Shown: positions 24,138 to 32,431 of the stretch, piece after piece
How the letters are laid out: the number at the start of each line of letters is the position of its first letter
Numbering within the stretch: position 1 is the stretch's first letter
Assembly (NCBI GenBank): GCA_023511295.1
Contig: JAIMBT010000014.1
Location: forward strand, 1 to 64,000
Source of the DNA: Alicyclobacillus sp.
Lineage (GTDB): Bacteria > Bacillota > Bacilli > Alicyclobacillales > Alicyclobacillaceae
Reading direction: 5' to 3'
Length of the DNA: 64,000 nt
Program-made: the position numbers and the translations under genes
The notes under the pieces: model-generated
What the model was told of the DNA's origin: nothing
The model's input: the letters and a program-made list of their open reading frames with translations, nothing else
Database searches by the model: none

Positions 24138-25337
24138 TTAACCGTCAATCCGCTCAATCACCGTCGCCACGCCCTGCCCCACGCCGACGCACAAGGTGGC
24201 CAGTCCATAGCGGTCTCCAGTGCGCTGCAGTTGGCGTGCCAGCGTACCGACGAGGCGGGCTCCTGAGCAGCCGAGCGGGTGCCCAATGGCGATGGCGCCG
24301 CCGTTTGGGTTGACGCGGTCTGGGTCGAGGCCCAGTTCGCGGATGCAGGCGAGCGACTGCGACGCGAACGCCTCGTTCAGCTCCACCCAGTCGATGTCCG
24401 AAACGGAAAGCCCTGTTTGGCGCAGAACCTTGCGGGTCGCCTCAATCGGACCGACCCCCATGACGGACGGGCTCACCCCAGCGGCTGCCGATGCCACATA
24501 CCGAGCGAGCGGTTTCAACCCCAACTTCCGACCTGTCTCCTCCGAAATCAACAGCAGCGCTGCCGCCCCATCGTTGATGCCGGACGCGTTACCCGCGGTC
24601 ACGGTTCCGCCGGCCCGGAAGATGGGCCGCAGCTTGGCCAACGCTTCCAGCGTCGTGTTCGGCCGCGGATGCTCATCCACCTCGACAACTGTCTCGGTCT
24701 TTCGATCCCGCACGGTCACCGGCACAATCTCCTCGCCGAAGATCCCTGCCGCCTGGGCCTTCGCGGTCTTCTGCTGGCTGGCGAGTGCAAAGGCGTCCTG
24801 GTCTTCACGCGAGATGCCGTACTGCTCCGCCACGTTCTCTGCGGTCTCTCCCATACTTTCCAAGGGGTATGGGAAGTTCGGGTTGCCCATGCGCCAGCCG
24901 AGGGTGGTGTCCCACATCGTCTGGTTCCCGCGGACGAACTCAGTCTCCGGCTTCTGAAACACGAGCGGCGCCCGCGTCATGCTTTCCACACCGCCTGCGA
25001 CCGCCACGTCCATCTCGCCGAGGGCGATGGCCCGTGCCGCCTGATTCACAGCCTCCAGACCGGAAGCACACAGGCGATTCACGGTCACGCCTGGCACCGA
25101 CTCCGGCAGCCCTGCGAGCAGCACGGCCATTCGCGCGACGTTGCGGTTGTCCTCGCCCGCTTGGTTGGCGCAACCCATGAACACGTCGTCCACCAACCCA
25201 GGCTCCAGCCCGCTGCGCCGCACCACCTGTCCAATCACGAGTGCCGCCAAGTCGTCCGGCCGCACCGACTTCAACGCGCCGCCCTGTCGCCCGATGGGCG
25301 TGCGCACGTAGTCCACAATCCACACGTTGCGAGTCAT
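24138..25337 (-). CDS. Acetyl-CoA C-acyltransferase, closest to 3-oxoadipyl-CoA thiolase (PcaF type)
   Basis: The protein has 399 residues and a full thiolase catalytic set: Cys in [16 protein letters not shown], the [13 protein letters not shown] His, and Cys in [10 protein letters not shown]. The [23 protein letters not shown] segment resembles PcaF/PaaJ sequences, which cleave 3-oxoadipyl-CoA to succinyl-CoA and acetyl-CoA. Without neighbouring pca or paa genes, a general beta-oxidation role is equally possible. ATG at 25337 has GGAGGAGG upstream. It converges on kdpE with only 60 bases between. Confidence 0.85.
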   Translation of the reverse strand: MTRNVWIVDYVRTPIGRQGGALKSVRPDDLAALVIGQVVRRSGLEPGLVDDVFMGCANQAGEDNRNVARMAVLLAGLPESVPGVTVNRLCASGLEAVNQAARAIALGEMDVAVAGGVESMTRAPLVFQKPETEFVRGNQTMWDTTLGWRMGNPNFPYPLESMGETAENVAEQYGISREDQDAFALASQQKTAKAQAAGIFGEEIVPVTVRDRKTETVVEVDEHPRPNTTLEALAKLRPIFRAGGTVTAGNASGINDGAAALLLISEETGRKLGLKPLARYVASAAAGVSPSVMGVGPIEATRKVLRQTGLSVSDIDWVELNEAFASQSLACIRELGLDPDRVNPNGGAIAIGHPLGCSGARLVGTLARQLQRTGDRYGLATLCVGVGQGVATVIERIDG

Positions 25338-25582
25338 GCAAGGACCTCCTCCATCCACCGGCTGAATGCGGTTACATCTAGTTTAGCGAATCTCTGCTTC
25401 GGGCACGATGGAAATTCCGGTGCGCCCGACTTCGAGCGATGCTCCAGATTCCATTCCTCGTGTTCCAGAAATGCCCATGTCACGCGGCAAACCGCTTCTC
25501 CGTCCGATGGATTGAACACAACCATCTGTGACCTTGCGAAAAGACACCAAGGCATCACGATGAACGAGGGAGACGAACAACC

Positions 25583-26488
25583 GTGAAATATCGGGTAGGT
25601 TTCGCAGGGATGATGGCGATGGGTGCCATGGCGGCCCAGATGTGGATGCCGGCCGTGGCGCATGCGAGCACAGCGGTGATCTATCAACCAACTGTCATTG
25701 AAGCAGCCGGGCAGCCTTCGCTTTATCCACAGCATCTTGTCGTGAATGACCCGTGGTCGGGGAAAGCCACCAGTTGGGTGCCGGTATACTACCTGCAAGA
25801 AAGCCTCGGGTCTCTCGGGGTGCAGACGAAATGGAACGGCGACACCCTGACCGTCCTCTCCACGCCGAGCGGCTGGAACGTCAATGTCAGCAGCGCGCCA
25901 GAAACGGGCACCCCGCCAGCCGGCCAGATGCAGTTTTCCATCGGATCGAATTCGAGCGATTTTGTCAGGGCGCCGAAGTTGGTGGCTGTCGACCCCGCAT
26001 CGAATCAGCTGACCACCTATGTACCTGTCTACTATGCCGATTTATTCCTGCAACAGCGTCTGCTCATGCACGTCACTTGGTCGGGCACCACGTGGAGCAT
26101 GACACCACCTGTTGCTGCCTATGCGAATCAGATTGCCGTCATCCAACGCAATGGATATGAACCCACCAACAAGACTCCGAATGCGTCCGTCGAGACCGCC
26201 TCCGGAGGAACCTTGCAGGCGTGGATTGGGGTCCGGACCGGGTCAGACGGATACAACCAGTACGTGTTCTTCTTCCTCAACGGGCGCTACCTCGGAACGG
26301 ACACCGCAAAGCCGAGCCTTCAGATAACAAGTGTCAAGCCGGTGGGCAGCGGCATCGCGGTCACGTACCCGGTCTACAAGCGCGGTGATTCGAACGCTCA
26401 CCCGACGGGGACGCCCGTCACCATCACGTACACATGGAACGGCTCGCACTTGGTTCCGAACAAACCGTATCCGAATCAATTCAATTAA
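25583..26488 (+). CDS. Secreted protein with copper-amine-oxidase-N-like and LppP/LprE-like regions
   Basis: The 301-residue product starts with GTG at 25583 after a GGGAG site and has a signal peptide (MMAMGAMAAQMWMPAVAHA). Residues 35-95 carry VPVYYLQESLGSLGVQTKWNGDTL, like the stress-bearing copper-amine-oxidase N-terminal domain. A second similar segment (VPVYYADLFLQQRL) follows near 150. The C-terminal third (GYEPTNKT, then LQAWIGVRTGSDGYNQYVFFF) resembles LppP/LprE-type secreted proteins. It probably acts at the cell surface; no enzymatic site is visible. Confidence 0.65.
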   Translation: MKYRVGFAGMMAMGAMAAQMWMPAVAHASTAVIYQPTVIEAAGQPSLYPQHLVVNDPWSGKATSWVPVYYLQESLGSLGVQTKWNGDTLTVLSTPSGWNVNVSSAPETGTPPAGQMQFSIGSNSSDFVRAPKLVAVDPASNQLTTYVPVYYADLFLQQRLLMHVTWSGTTWSMTPPVAAYANQIAVIQRNGYEPTNKTPNASVETASGGTLQAWIGVRTGSDGYNQYVFFFLNGRYLGTDTAKPSLQITSVKPVGSGIAVTYPVYKRGDSNAHPTGTPVTITYTWNGSHLVPNKPYPNQFN

Positions 26489-26529
26489 GATGACCCCAGG
26501 GCGTTGGCTGGTGGCGCCTGAGTTCATGC

Positions 26530-26559
26530 GAAAGGGTTCGGTTGTCGCCGAACCCTTTC
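26530..26559. terminator. Bidirectional terminator
   Basis: A perfect 12-bp stem, GAAAGGGTTCGG with CCGAACCCTTTC, has a 6-nt loop. It lies between the converging secreted-protein and MFS genes, with A-rich and T-rich stem ends serving both directions. Confidence 0.75.
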
Positions 26560-26600
26560 CGTCCGTATTCCCGTTTCTCGCTGGCTCGTGAAAACTCCAC

Positions 26601-27857
26601 TCAATACCCGCGCGCGGCTAGAATCAATCCGCTGATGCCGCCCACGACGGCGAAGATGATGAGATACGGGAATCCGACAGCAAACGAAATGCCGAGGATG
26701 TACGTCCCGACAGCCGAGATGATGTTTTCAAGGCCGTTCAGGTACCCTGCACCGACACCCACGTTCTGGCGCGGGAACATCTTCTGCAGCGAACTCCACA
26801 CGGTTGGCAGGACCACGCCGTTCATCGCGCTGGCGATGGAGATGAGGATCATCGCCAGGGTCAGGTTGCTGGTGTGCGTTCCAAGCAGCAGGCCCAGTGC
26901 CGCGACGAGCGTCGCGATGCCCGCGAAGACCGCGCGCTTCATCCACTTGTCGCTGAGCAGCGCCGTGATAATCAGGAACACGGTCATCAAGATGTACGGC
27001 AGCATGTTCCAGATGCCGGTGTTGTGCAGAGTGATATGGCGGACGTTCAGCAGGTACTTCGGCAGCCAGAACAGCAGGCCGTAGAAGACGGTGGCCATGC
27101 CGGACCAGTTGAGCAGCAGGAGCCAGAAATCGACCTTCTTGAACACCTGTCCCAGCGTGACGGTTTCGAGGGGTACGTCTTCCTCTGCAGCGCCTTCCTG
27201 GATGTACGCCAGCTCGGCGGCTGAAACCTTCGAGCTGTCTTGCGGCCGGTCCTTCGCAACGAACCACACGACCGGCAACATCACGACAATCCCGACGCCA
27301 AACAGGACGTAGAACGGCAGCCGCCACGAACCGGACGAGAGAACCATCCACGCGATGAGCGGGCCGGTGATGATGGGGCCGATGGTCAACCCAAACTCCC
27401 AGAACATGTTGGCGCGCGCCCGCTCCTTCGGGGGGAACCAGACCTTCACCCACTTCGAATTGAGCGGCCAGTGCATCCCCTCACCCAGCCCGAGCAGCAC
27501 GCGAGAGAGCACCAGCGCGGCGGTGCTCCAGATGACGCCCGTGAACAAGGTCATCAGCGACCACCAGGTGAGTGCAATCATCGCCACTTTGCGCGGCCCA
27601 AGGCGGTCGCCCAGGTACCCACCGAAGATGTTGGACAGCCCGTACATAAACAGAAACAGGCTGTTCGCCAAGGCGAGACCGGCGTCCGTGACCACGTGGT
27701 CCTTGACCATCAGCGGTCCCGTGATGGAGATGTTGGTGCGGTCCACGTAGGATACCAACAGCAGGAACCAGAGCGCCACTGCAAACCACCAGCGATAGTT
27801 CGTCCGCCGCTCCGTCCCCGTCCGGACTGTGCTGTTCGACAGTCCTGGCGTGCTCAT
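26601..27857 (-). CDS. MFS transporter, ACS type
   Basis: The 418-residue protein has 12 predicted helices and ACS signatures: VSYVDRTNISITGPLM, GGYLGDRLGPRKVA and VWFPPKERARANMFWE. ATG at 27857 is preferred over 27863 because GGAGGG then has proper spacing. It diverges from the GntR-lhgO operon, and the two share a 280-bp control region with a GntR operator. Import of 2-hydroxyglutarate or a related dicarboxylate is a reasonable inference. Confidence 0.8.
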   Translation of the reverse strand: MSTPGLSNSTVRTGTERRTNYRWWFAVALWFLLLVSYVDRTNISITGPLMVKDHVVTDAGLALANSLFLFMYGLSNIFGGYLGDRLGPRKVAMIALTWWSLMTLFTGVIWSTAALVLSRVLLGLGEGMHWPLNSKWVKVWFPPKERARANMFWEFGLTIGPIITGPLIAWMVLSSGSWRLPFYVLFGVGIVVMLPVVWFVAKDRPQDSSKVSAAELAYIQEGAAEEDVPLETVTLGQVFKKVDFWLLLLNWSGMATVFYGLLFWLPKYLLNVRHITLHNTGIWNMLPYILMTVFLIITALLSDKWMKRAVFAGIATLVAALGLLLGTHTSNLTLAMILISIASAMNGVVLPTVWSSLQKMFPRQNVGVGAGYLNGLENIISAVGTYILGISFAVGFPYLIIFAVVGGISGLILAARGY

Positions 27858-27900
27858 GAACATCCCTCCTCAACATGTGGGTCACAAACGGGCCGGTCGA

Positions 27901-27929
27901 TTTTCATCCGGCAAAACATTTGCTATGAT
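27901..27929 (+). promoter_or_regulatory. Promoter of the GntR-lhgO operon
   Basis: TTTTCA (27901-27906), 17 bases, TATGAT (27924-27929). The operator at 27946-27968 lies immediately downstream of the expected start site. Confidence 0.5.
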
Positions 27930-27945
27930 GCCTAGTGACCCAGTC

Positions 27946-27968
27946 ATCTGGTTGTATGACAACCGGAT
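27946..27968. promoter_or_regulatory. GntR (FadR/FCD-type) operator
   Basis: ATCTGGTTGT and ACAACCGGAT are inverted 10-bp arms with one mismatch around ATG. The core TTGT-ATG-ACAA fits the T-x-G-T-N3-A-C-x-A pattern of FadR-subfamily GntR regulators. Its place after the promoter suggests autorepression. Confidence 0.6.
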
Positions 27969-28139
27969 CATAGAATACGCTTTCAACGATGTCAACGAGT
28001 CCGCGCGCGCGTTTGAAGAGGATTTCGCCACCTCCAAACGGTCGCAACTCGTCCGCGCGGCGAACACGCGGCACGGCGCCTCCCCATCCAGGCGGTGTGG
28101 GTACAATATCGGGATGGTTTGGACAAAGGAGGAAGCGAC

Positions 28140-28886
28140 GTGGAGAAGATTCAGAAGTCGCGGGTGAGCGACGCCGTCGTCGAGCGAATCAAGGAAATGA
28201 TTCAGAACGGCACCTACCAGGCTGGGGACAAGCTGCCGTCGGAGAAAGAGCTGGCGGAGGCCTTCGGCGTGAGCCGCGTGAGCGTGCGCGAGGCGCTGTC
28301 CATGTTGTCGGCCGGTCAAATCATCGACATCCGGCATGGCGAGGGCAGTTTCGTCCGGCAGGTGGACGTATCGAACTACATCCCCCCGATTGCGGCTTCC
28401 CTGTTGGACTTCCCCGCGGCAGCCATGCACCTGTTGGAGGTCCGCATCATGCTGGCGGTCGGGGCCGCGGAGCTTGCGGCGGTGCGGGCGGACGCGGAAG
28501 CCCTGGCGGAGATGGATTCTGCGCTCCAGAGCTACTGGGATGAAGTGCGGGAGCACGGAACGGGCGCCAAGAGCGACTGGCGGTTCCACCACGCGATTGT
28601 GGAGGCCACGCAGAACCCAGTCCTGGTGGAGTTCGCAAACCGGATTGGCGACCTCGTCGCCGAAGGCATGCGCTACACGCTCGGCAAGAACCTCGGTGAC
28701 CCCGGCCGCATCCGCCAGGTGGCAGACGAACACGAGACCATCGCTGCCGCCATCCGCAACGGCGACCCAGAAGCTGCCGGCACCGCGATGCGGCTTCACC
28801 TGGAACACGTCCGCCAGAAGCTGATGCACTTGATGGACGAACAACACCTGGAACCGCATCGCAGAGGAGATGACAACCGTGTATGA
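28140..28886 (+). CDS. GntR family regulator (FadR/FCD subfamily)
   Basis: The 248-residue protein has an N-terminal winged helix (GDKLPSEKELAEAFGVSRVSVREAL) and an all-helical C-terminal FCD ligand-binding domain with the metal-site Asp/His pattern (SDWRFHHAIVEAT, DEHETIAAAI and LHLEHVRQKL). GTG at 28140 has AAAGGAGGA upstream. Its end overlaps the start of lhgO. It probably represses lhgO and perhaps the divergent MFS gene in response to a hydroxy- or oxo-dicarboxylate. Confidence 0.88.
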   Translation: MEKIQKSRVSDAVVERIKEMIQNGTYQAGDKLPSEKELAEAFGVSRVSVREALSMLSAGQIIDIRHGEGSFVRQVDVSNYIPPIAASLLDFPAAAMHLLEVRIMLAVGAAELAAVRADAEALAEMDSALQSYWDEVREHGTGAKSDWRFHHAIVEATQNPVLVEFANRIGDLVAEGMRYTLGKNLGDPGRIRQVADEHETIAAAIRNGDPEAAGTAMRLHLEHVRQKLMHLMDEQHLEPHRRGDDNRV

Positions 28887-30132
28887 CGCACTCGTGATTG
28901 GCGGCGGCATCGTCGGACTCGCCACCGCGCACGCCTTGTTGCAGCGCAACCCGGCGTGGAAGGTCGTCGTGCTGGAGAAAGAAAACCGCGTGGCGGCCCA
29001 CCAGACCGGCCACAACAGCGGGGTCATCCACTCTGGCATCTACTACAAGCCAGGCAGTCTGAAGGCGCGGCTGGCGCGTGAGGGCAACCAGCGCATGGTG
29101 GCGTTCTGTCAGGCCCACGGGATTGCCCACGAGGTGTGTGGCAAGGTGATTGTCGCGGCGGACGCCAGCGAGCTACCGGGGCTGCACAGCCTGTACCAGC
29201 GTGGGTTGGAGAACGGACTACCCGTGCGCCTCATCCGCAGCGAAGAGCTCGCCGAGTTGGAGCCGCACGTGCGCGGCGTAGCCGCCATTCACGTCGCATC
29301 GACCGGAATTGTCGACTACCGAGCGGTCTGCGAGACGCTGGCCGAGGAAATTGAGTCCCGCGACGGAGAGATCTACCTCGGACAAGAGGTCGTCGGCGTT
29401 CAGGAACTAGGCGACGAGGTGCGCGTTCAAGCCCGTACGCGCGGCAGGGCGGCGGCGACCGGGACCGACGGACCCGGCGCTTCCGCGCAGGCTGTCGCCG
29501 GTGAACGGGAGTATCGCGCGCGGCTGGTGGTGAACTGTGGGGGGTTGTTGTCGGATCGAATCGCGAAGCTGAGCGGTGCACAGACCGGGCTGCGGATTGT
29601 CCCGTTTCGCGGCGAGTACTACGAGTTGGCACGGCACCGCCGGGACCTCGTCCACAACCTCATCTACCCGGTCCCAAACCCGAACTTCCCGTTCCTCGGC
29701 GTGCACTTCACGCGCATGGTCGACGGCAGCGTGGAAGTCGGGCCGAACGCGGTGCTCGCGTTCCGGCGCGAGGGGTACACGAAGTGGGACTTGGATTGGA
29801 GAGATCTGGCAGAGACTCTCACCTACCCTGGCTTCCTTCGCTTGGCCCGCACGTACTGGACGGAGGGCCTCGCGGAAATGGTACGCAGTTACAGCAAACG
29901 GGCGTTTGTCCGCAGCGTCCAGCGGCTGCTGCCAGAAGTGACGGAGGCAGACCTGCACCCGTCCGGGGCAGGCGTGCGGGCTCAGGCGCTCACTCGGGAC
30001 GGCCAACTGGTGGACGACTTCGCGGTCATCCGGCAGGGCCGCGTCGTCCACGTGTGCAACGCGCCATCCCCTGCGGCGACGGCGTCGCTGTGCATCGGAG
30101 AGTATGTGGCGGCGGAGTACGTGGGGGCGTAG
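28879..30132 (+). CDS. lhgO: L-2-hydroxyglutarate oxidase/dehydrogenase
   Basis: The 417-residue FAD enzyme has the dinucleotide-binding GGGIVGLATAHALL at the N terminus and LhgO landmarks: HQTGHNSGVIHSGIYYKPGSLKA, CGKVIVA, FRGEYYEL, and PNPNFPFLGVHFTRM with GPNAVLAF. It oxidises L-2-hydroxyglutarate to 2-oxoglutarate, passing electrons to the membrane quinone pool. GTG at 28879 is preferred because GAGGAG lies 9 bases upstream; the ATG at 28870 directly abuts that site. It overlaps the GntR gene by 8 bases. A Gly/Ala-rich insert lies near residues 190-210. Confidence 0.88.
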   Translation: MYDALVIGGGIVGLATAHALLQRNPAWKVVVLEKENRVAAHQTGHNSGVIHSGIYYKPGSLKARLAREGNQRMVAFCQAHGIAHEVCGKVIVAADASELPGLHSLYQRGLENGLPVRLIRSEELAELEPHVRGVAAIHVASTGIVDYRAVCETLAEEIESRDGEIYLGQEVVGVQELGDEVRVQARTRGRAAATGTDGPGASAQAVAGEREYRARLVVNCGGLLSDRIAKLSGAQTGLRIVPFRGEYYELARHRRDLVHNLIYPVPNPNFPFLGVHFTRMVDGSVEVGPNAVLAFRREGYTKWDLDWRDLAETLTYPGFLRLARTYWTEGLAEMVRSYSKRAFVRSVQRLLPEVTEADLHPSGAGVRAQALTRDGQLVDDFAVIRQGRVVHVCNAPSPAATASLCIGEYVAAEYVGA

Positions 30133-30183
30133 GCCGGACGGGTTGATTCACCGGCGGCTCCCCCCGCGCCGCTCTCGGCCTCG

Positions 30184-30819
30184 CTAGTCGTCACAGCAGC
30201 CGTCGGCCTCCCCGCGCGCCGTTTGCACCGCTTCCCAGCCTTCGTGGGCGACGTAGTAGACGAGCCCGAGCGCTGCGACGGCGTCCATCCACCACCACCC
30301 GGTCAGAGCGGTCAAGGCGACGCCGGCCAGTAAGATCCACGCCATGTAGGCGCACACCATGCTGCAAGACCCGTCCGCGCGCAGCGCCCGGCTGCCGATT
30401 TCCGCCCCAAGCCGCCGCTTGAGCCCCGCCAGGTACGGCATGATGACCGCGGAGGCCACAGCGAGGGCGATGCCGAGGGGGCTGGTCTCGGCCCCTTGGC
30501 GCTGCACCAACTTGTCGACAGACCCCGCGACGATGTACAGCGCGAGCAACAGCAAGGCAACGCCGACGACCCACGAAGCCACCTTCTCCGCCCGCGCGAC
30601 CTGCCTGGCATCCGCCCCTCGGGCTTCAATCAGGAGCCGCCACAGCAACACGGTGCCGGCCACCAGCTCTATCACACTGTCTGCGCCGAAGGCCGTGAGG
30701 GCCAGGGAGTGCGCGGCGATACCGGAACCGATGGCTCCCGCCGCCTCCACCACCATCCACGCGACCGACCCCATCTCCACGCGAAGGCATCTGCCGACAG
30801 ACACGGTCTGAAAGGCCAC
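30184..30819 (-). CDS. Cation-diffusion-facilitator-like membrane protein
   Basis: The 211-residue protein has five to six hydrophobic segments. Its first half (ALTAFGADSVIELVAGTVLLWRLL) follows the CDF transmembrane domain, with the Asp of the metal site in FGADS and a matching D in WWWMDAVAALGLV. It lacks the C-terminal cytoplasmic domain of CzcD-type proteins and ends in DGCCDD, which could bind soft metals. GTG at 30819 has AGGGGGG upstream. It follows czcD by 56 bases and is probably the third gene of the ArsR-controlled efflux operon. Confidence 0.65.
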   Translation of the reverse strand: MAFQTVSVGRCLRVEMGSVAWMVVEAAGAIGSGIAAHSLALTAFGADSVIELVAGTVLLWRLLIEARGADARQVARAEKVASWVVGVALLLLALYIVAGSVDKLVQRQGAETSPLGIALAVASAVIMPYLAGLKRRLGAEIGSRALRADGSCSMVCAYMAWILLAGVALTALTGWWWMDAVAALGLVYYVAHEGWEAVQTARGEADGCCDD

Positions 30820-30874
30820 GACAATCCCCCCTGAAGACATGGAACGCGGCGTTCCGTCCGACGGTGCTCCCAGG

Positions 30875-31867
30875 TCAGTGGTGATGGTCTTGCAGGCCGC
30901 CGTTGCAGAGCAGCGAATCGTCGTGCAGATGAGACGGGTCCTCCGCTTGAATGGTCACGTGGCCAATCCCGAGGTGCGCCAACTTGTGCTCCACATCGTG
31001 CAGCATGTGCTGGACGTTTTCCACCGTCATCTGCCCATCCACGACCACGTGGCAGGACAGCGCGTTGCGACCGCTGGTGATGGTCCACACGTGGAGGTCG
31101 TGGACATGCTGAATCCCGCCGACGGAGAGGATGGCCTGAACCACTTTCGAGATCTCAATCCCCTTCGGTGTCCCCTCCATCAACACGCTGACGGTCTGCC
31201 GCACGATGCGCACCGCGCCGTAGGCGATGAGGAGGGCAATCAAGACGCTCAAGATGGGGTCCAGCGCGTACCAGTGGGTGAACAGGATGATGACACCGCC
31301 CACAATCACGCCTGCGGAAGCTGCGGCGTCCCCCAACATGTGAAGGACCGCACTCTGGACGTTGAGGTTCTCCTCATGTCGCATCCCAAGCCCAAGATAC
31401 AGGTTGATGGCCAACCCCACGCCTGCGCTGACGAACATCCAGACCGGCTCGATGGCCTCCGGGTGTTGGAACCGCCCGTAGGCTTCCCAGAGGATCCACA
31501 GCGTAATGAGGATGAGCGTGATGCCGTTCACAAACGCCGCAAGGATGCCGGCCCGGTAGTAGCCGAAGGTCATCCCTTCGTTCGCCGGCTTATCCGACAG
31601 CCGCATGGCATACCAGGACAACCCGATGGCCGCGATGTCCGTCAGCACGTGACCGGCGTCCGACAGCAAGGCGAGGCTGCCGGAGAGCCATCCTCCCAGC
31701 AGCTCGACGACGAGGATGGTCAACGTCAGAAAGAAGGCGAGTTTCATCTTCCCTGCGGGCGCGTGGGAGTGGAACACGTCGCCGTGGTCGTGGCTGTGGC
31801 CGTGATGGTGAACGAGCCCGTGCGGGTGACCGTCATGCAGCGAATGGACCTGATCTCGTTCGCTCAT
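30875..31867 (-). CDS. czcD: CzcD-type cation (zinc/cadmium) efflux transporter
   Basis: The 330-residue CDF protein has six membrane helices. The Zn site residues appear in ALLSDAGHVLTD and HMLGDAAASAGV. A His-rich N-terminal region (HDGHPHGLVHHHGHSHDHGD) and a C-terminal HDLHVWTITSG domain are present, with a His-rich tail. It exports divalent metal in exchange for protons. Its ATG overlaps the stop of the ArsR-type regulator gene by four bases, so the two are translationally coupled. Confidence 0.92.
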   Translation of the reverse strand: MSERDQVHSLHDGHPHGLVHHHGHSHDHGDVFHSHAPAGKMKLAFFLTLTILVVELLGGWLSGSLALLSDAGHVLTDIAAIGLSWYAMRLSDKPANEGMTFGYYRAGILAAFVNGITLILITLWILWEAYGRFQHPEAIEPVWMFVSAGVGLAINLYLGLGMRHEENLNVQSAVLHMLGDAAASAGVIVGGVIILFTHWYALDPILSVLIALLIAYGAVRIVRQTVSVLMEGTPKGIEISKVVQAILSVGGIQHVHDLHVWTITSGRNALSCHVVVDGQMTVENVQHMLHDVEHKLAHLGIGHVTIQAEDPSHLHDDSLLCNGGLQDHHH

Positions 31868-32244
31868 TCGCCGGTGCTCGCTTCAGGGCAGGTGTGGGTG
31901 GCGTGATCTATCGCCATCTGCAACAGGCCCAGGGTGTGCACGTCGTCGTGGCGGTAATAGACGGTGTTCCCTTCCCTCCGGTTCGTGACGAGGCGCAGGG
32001 CGCGCAGGTAGCCGAGCTGGTGGGACACCGCGGATTGCGTCATCTGGAGGACGTGGGCGAGGTCGCACACGCACAACTCACGGTTCGATAGGTTGTACAG
32101 GATGCGCACGCGCGTCGGGTCCGCCAGCGCTTTGAACGTCGCAGCCACCCGGTCCACGACGGCCGCCGGCAGTTGCTGCTCGCAGTCCTGCAGCGCGTCG
32201 GTATGGACCGTGGCGCAGCACGCTGCTGCCAATGGAGTCGCCAT
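31864..32244 (-). CDS. ArsR/SmtB family metal sensor, CadC/SmtB-like
   Basis: The 126-residue winged-helix repressor carries ALADPTRVRILYNL and QSAVSHQLGYLRAL. Two potential metal sites are visible. One is alpha3N-type, with N-terminal Cys (AACCATVHTD and a further Cys) and ELCVCDLA, as in CadC. The other is alpha5-type, HDDVHTLGLLQMAIDHATH, as in SmtB and CzrA. It should release DNA when Cd, Pb or Zn binds. ATG at 32244 has AGGAG 10 bases upstream. Confidence 0.88.
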   Translation of the reverse strand: MATPLAAACCATVHTDALQDCEQQLPAAVVDRVAATFKALADPTRVRILYNLSNRELCVCDLAHVLQMTQSAVSHQLGYLRALRLVTNRREGNTVYYRHDDVHTLGLLQMAIDHATHTCPEASTGE

Positions 32245-32260
32245 CGACAACACCACTCCT

Positions 32261-32280
32261 ATATGAACAAATGCTCATAT
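32261..32280. promoter_or_regulatory. ArsR/SmtB operator
   Basis: ATATGAACA and TGCTCATAT form a near-perfect 9-2-9 dyad, very like the classical SmtB/CadC/CzrA operator. It lies 17 bases before the regulator start codon, overlapping the expected ribosome or promoter region. Confidence 0.75.
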
Positions 32281-32333
32281 ATAGTGTACACACCATTCCG
32301 CGAAGATGACACCTTTCGCCGCGGGCCTGCTAG

Positions 32334-32385
32334 AAAAAATGAGCGCCCGCCGCGCGGTCACCCATCCGGGTGCCGACGGCGGGGT
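32334..32385 (-). terminator. Terminator of the peptide ABC operon
   Basis: On the minus strand a nested GC-rich hairpin (CCCGCCG outer arm with CGGCGGG, CACCC inner arm with GGGTG) is followed by CGCTCA and six T residues. It lies about 50 bases after the binding-protein stop. Confidence 0.7.
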
Positions 32386-32431
32386 TTCAGAAGGTCTGCG
32401 GCGCAGGGCGCATACCTTCGGATGGCGGGGC

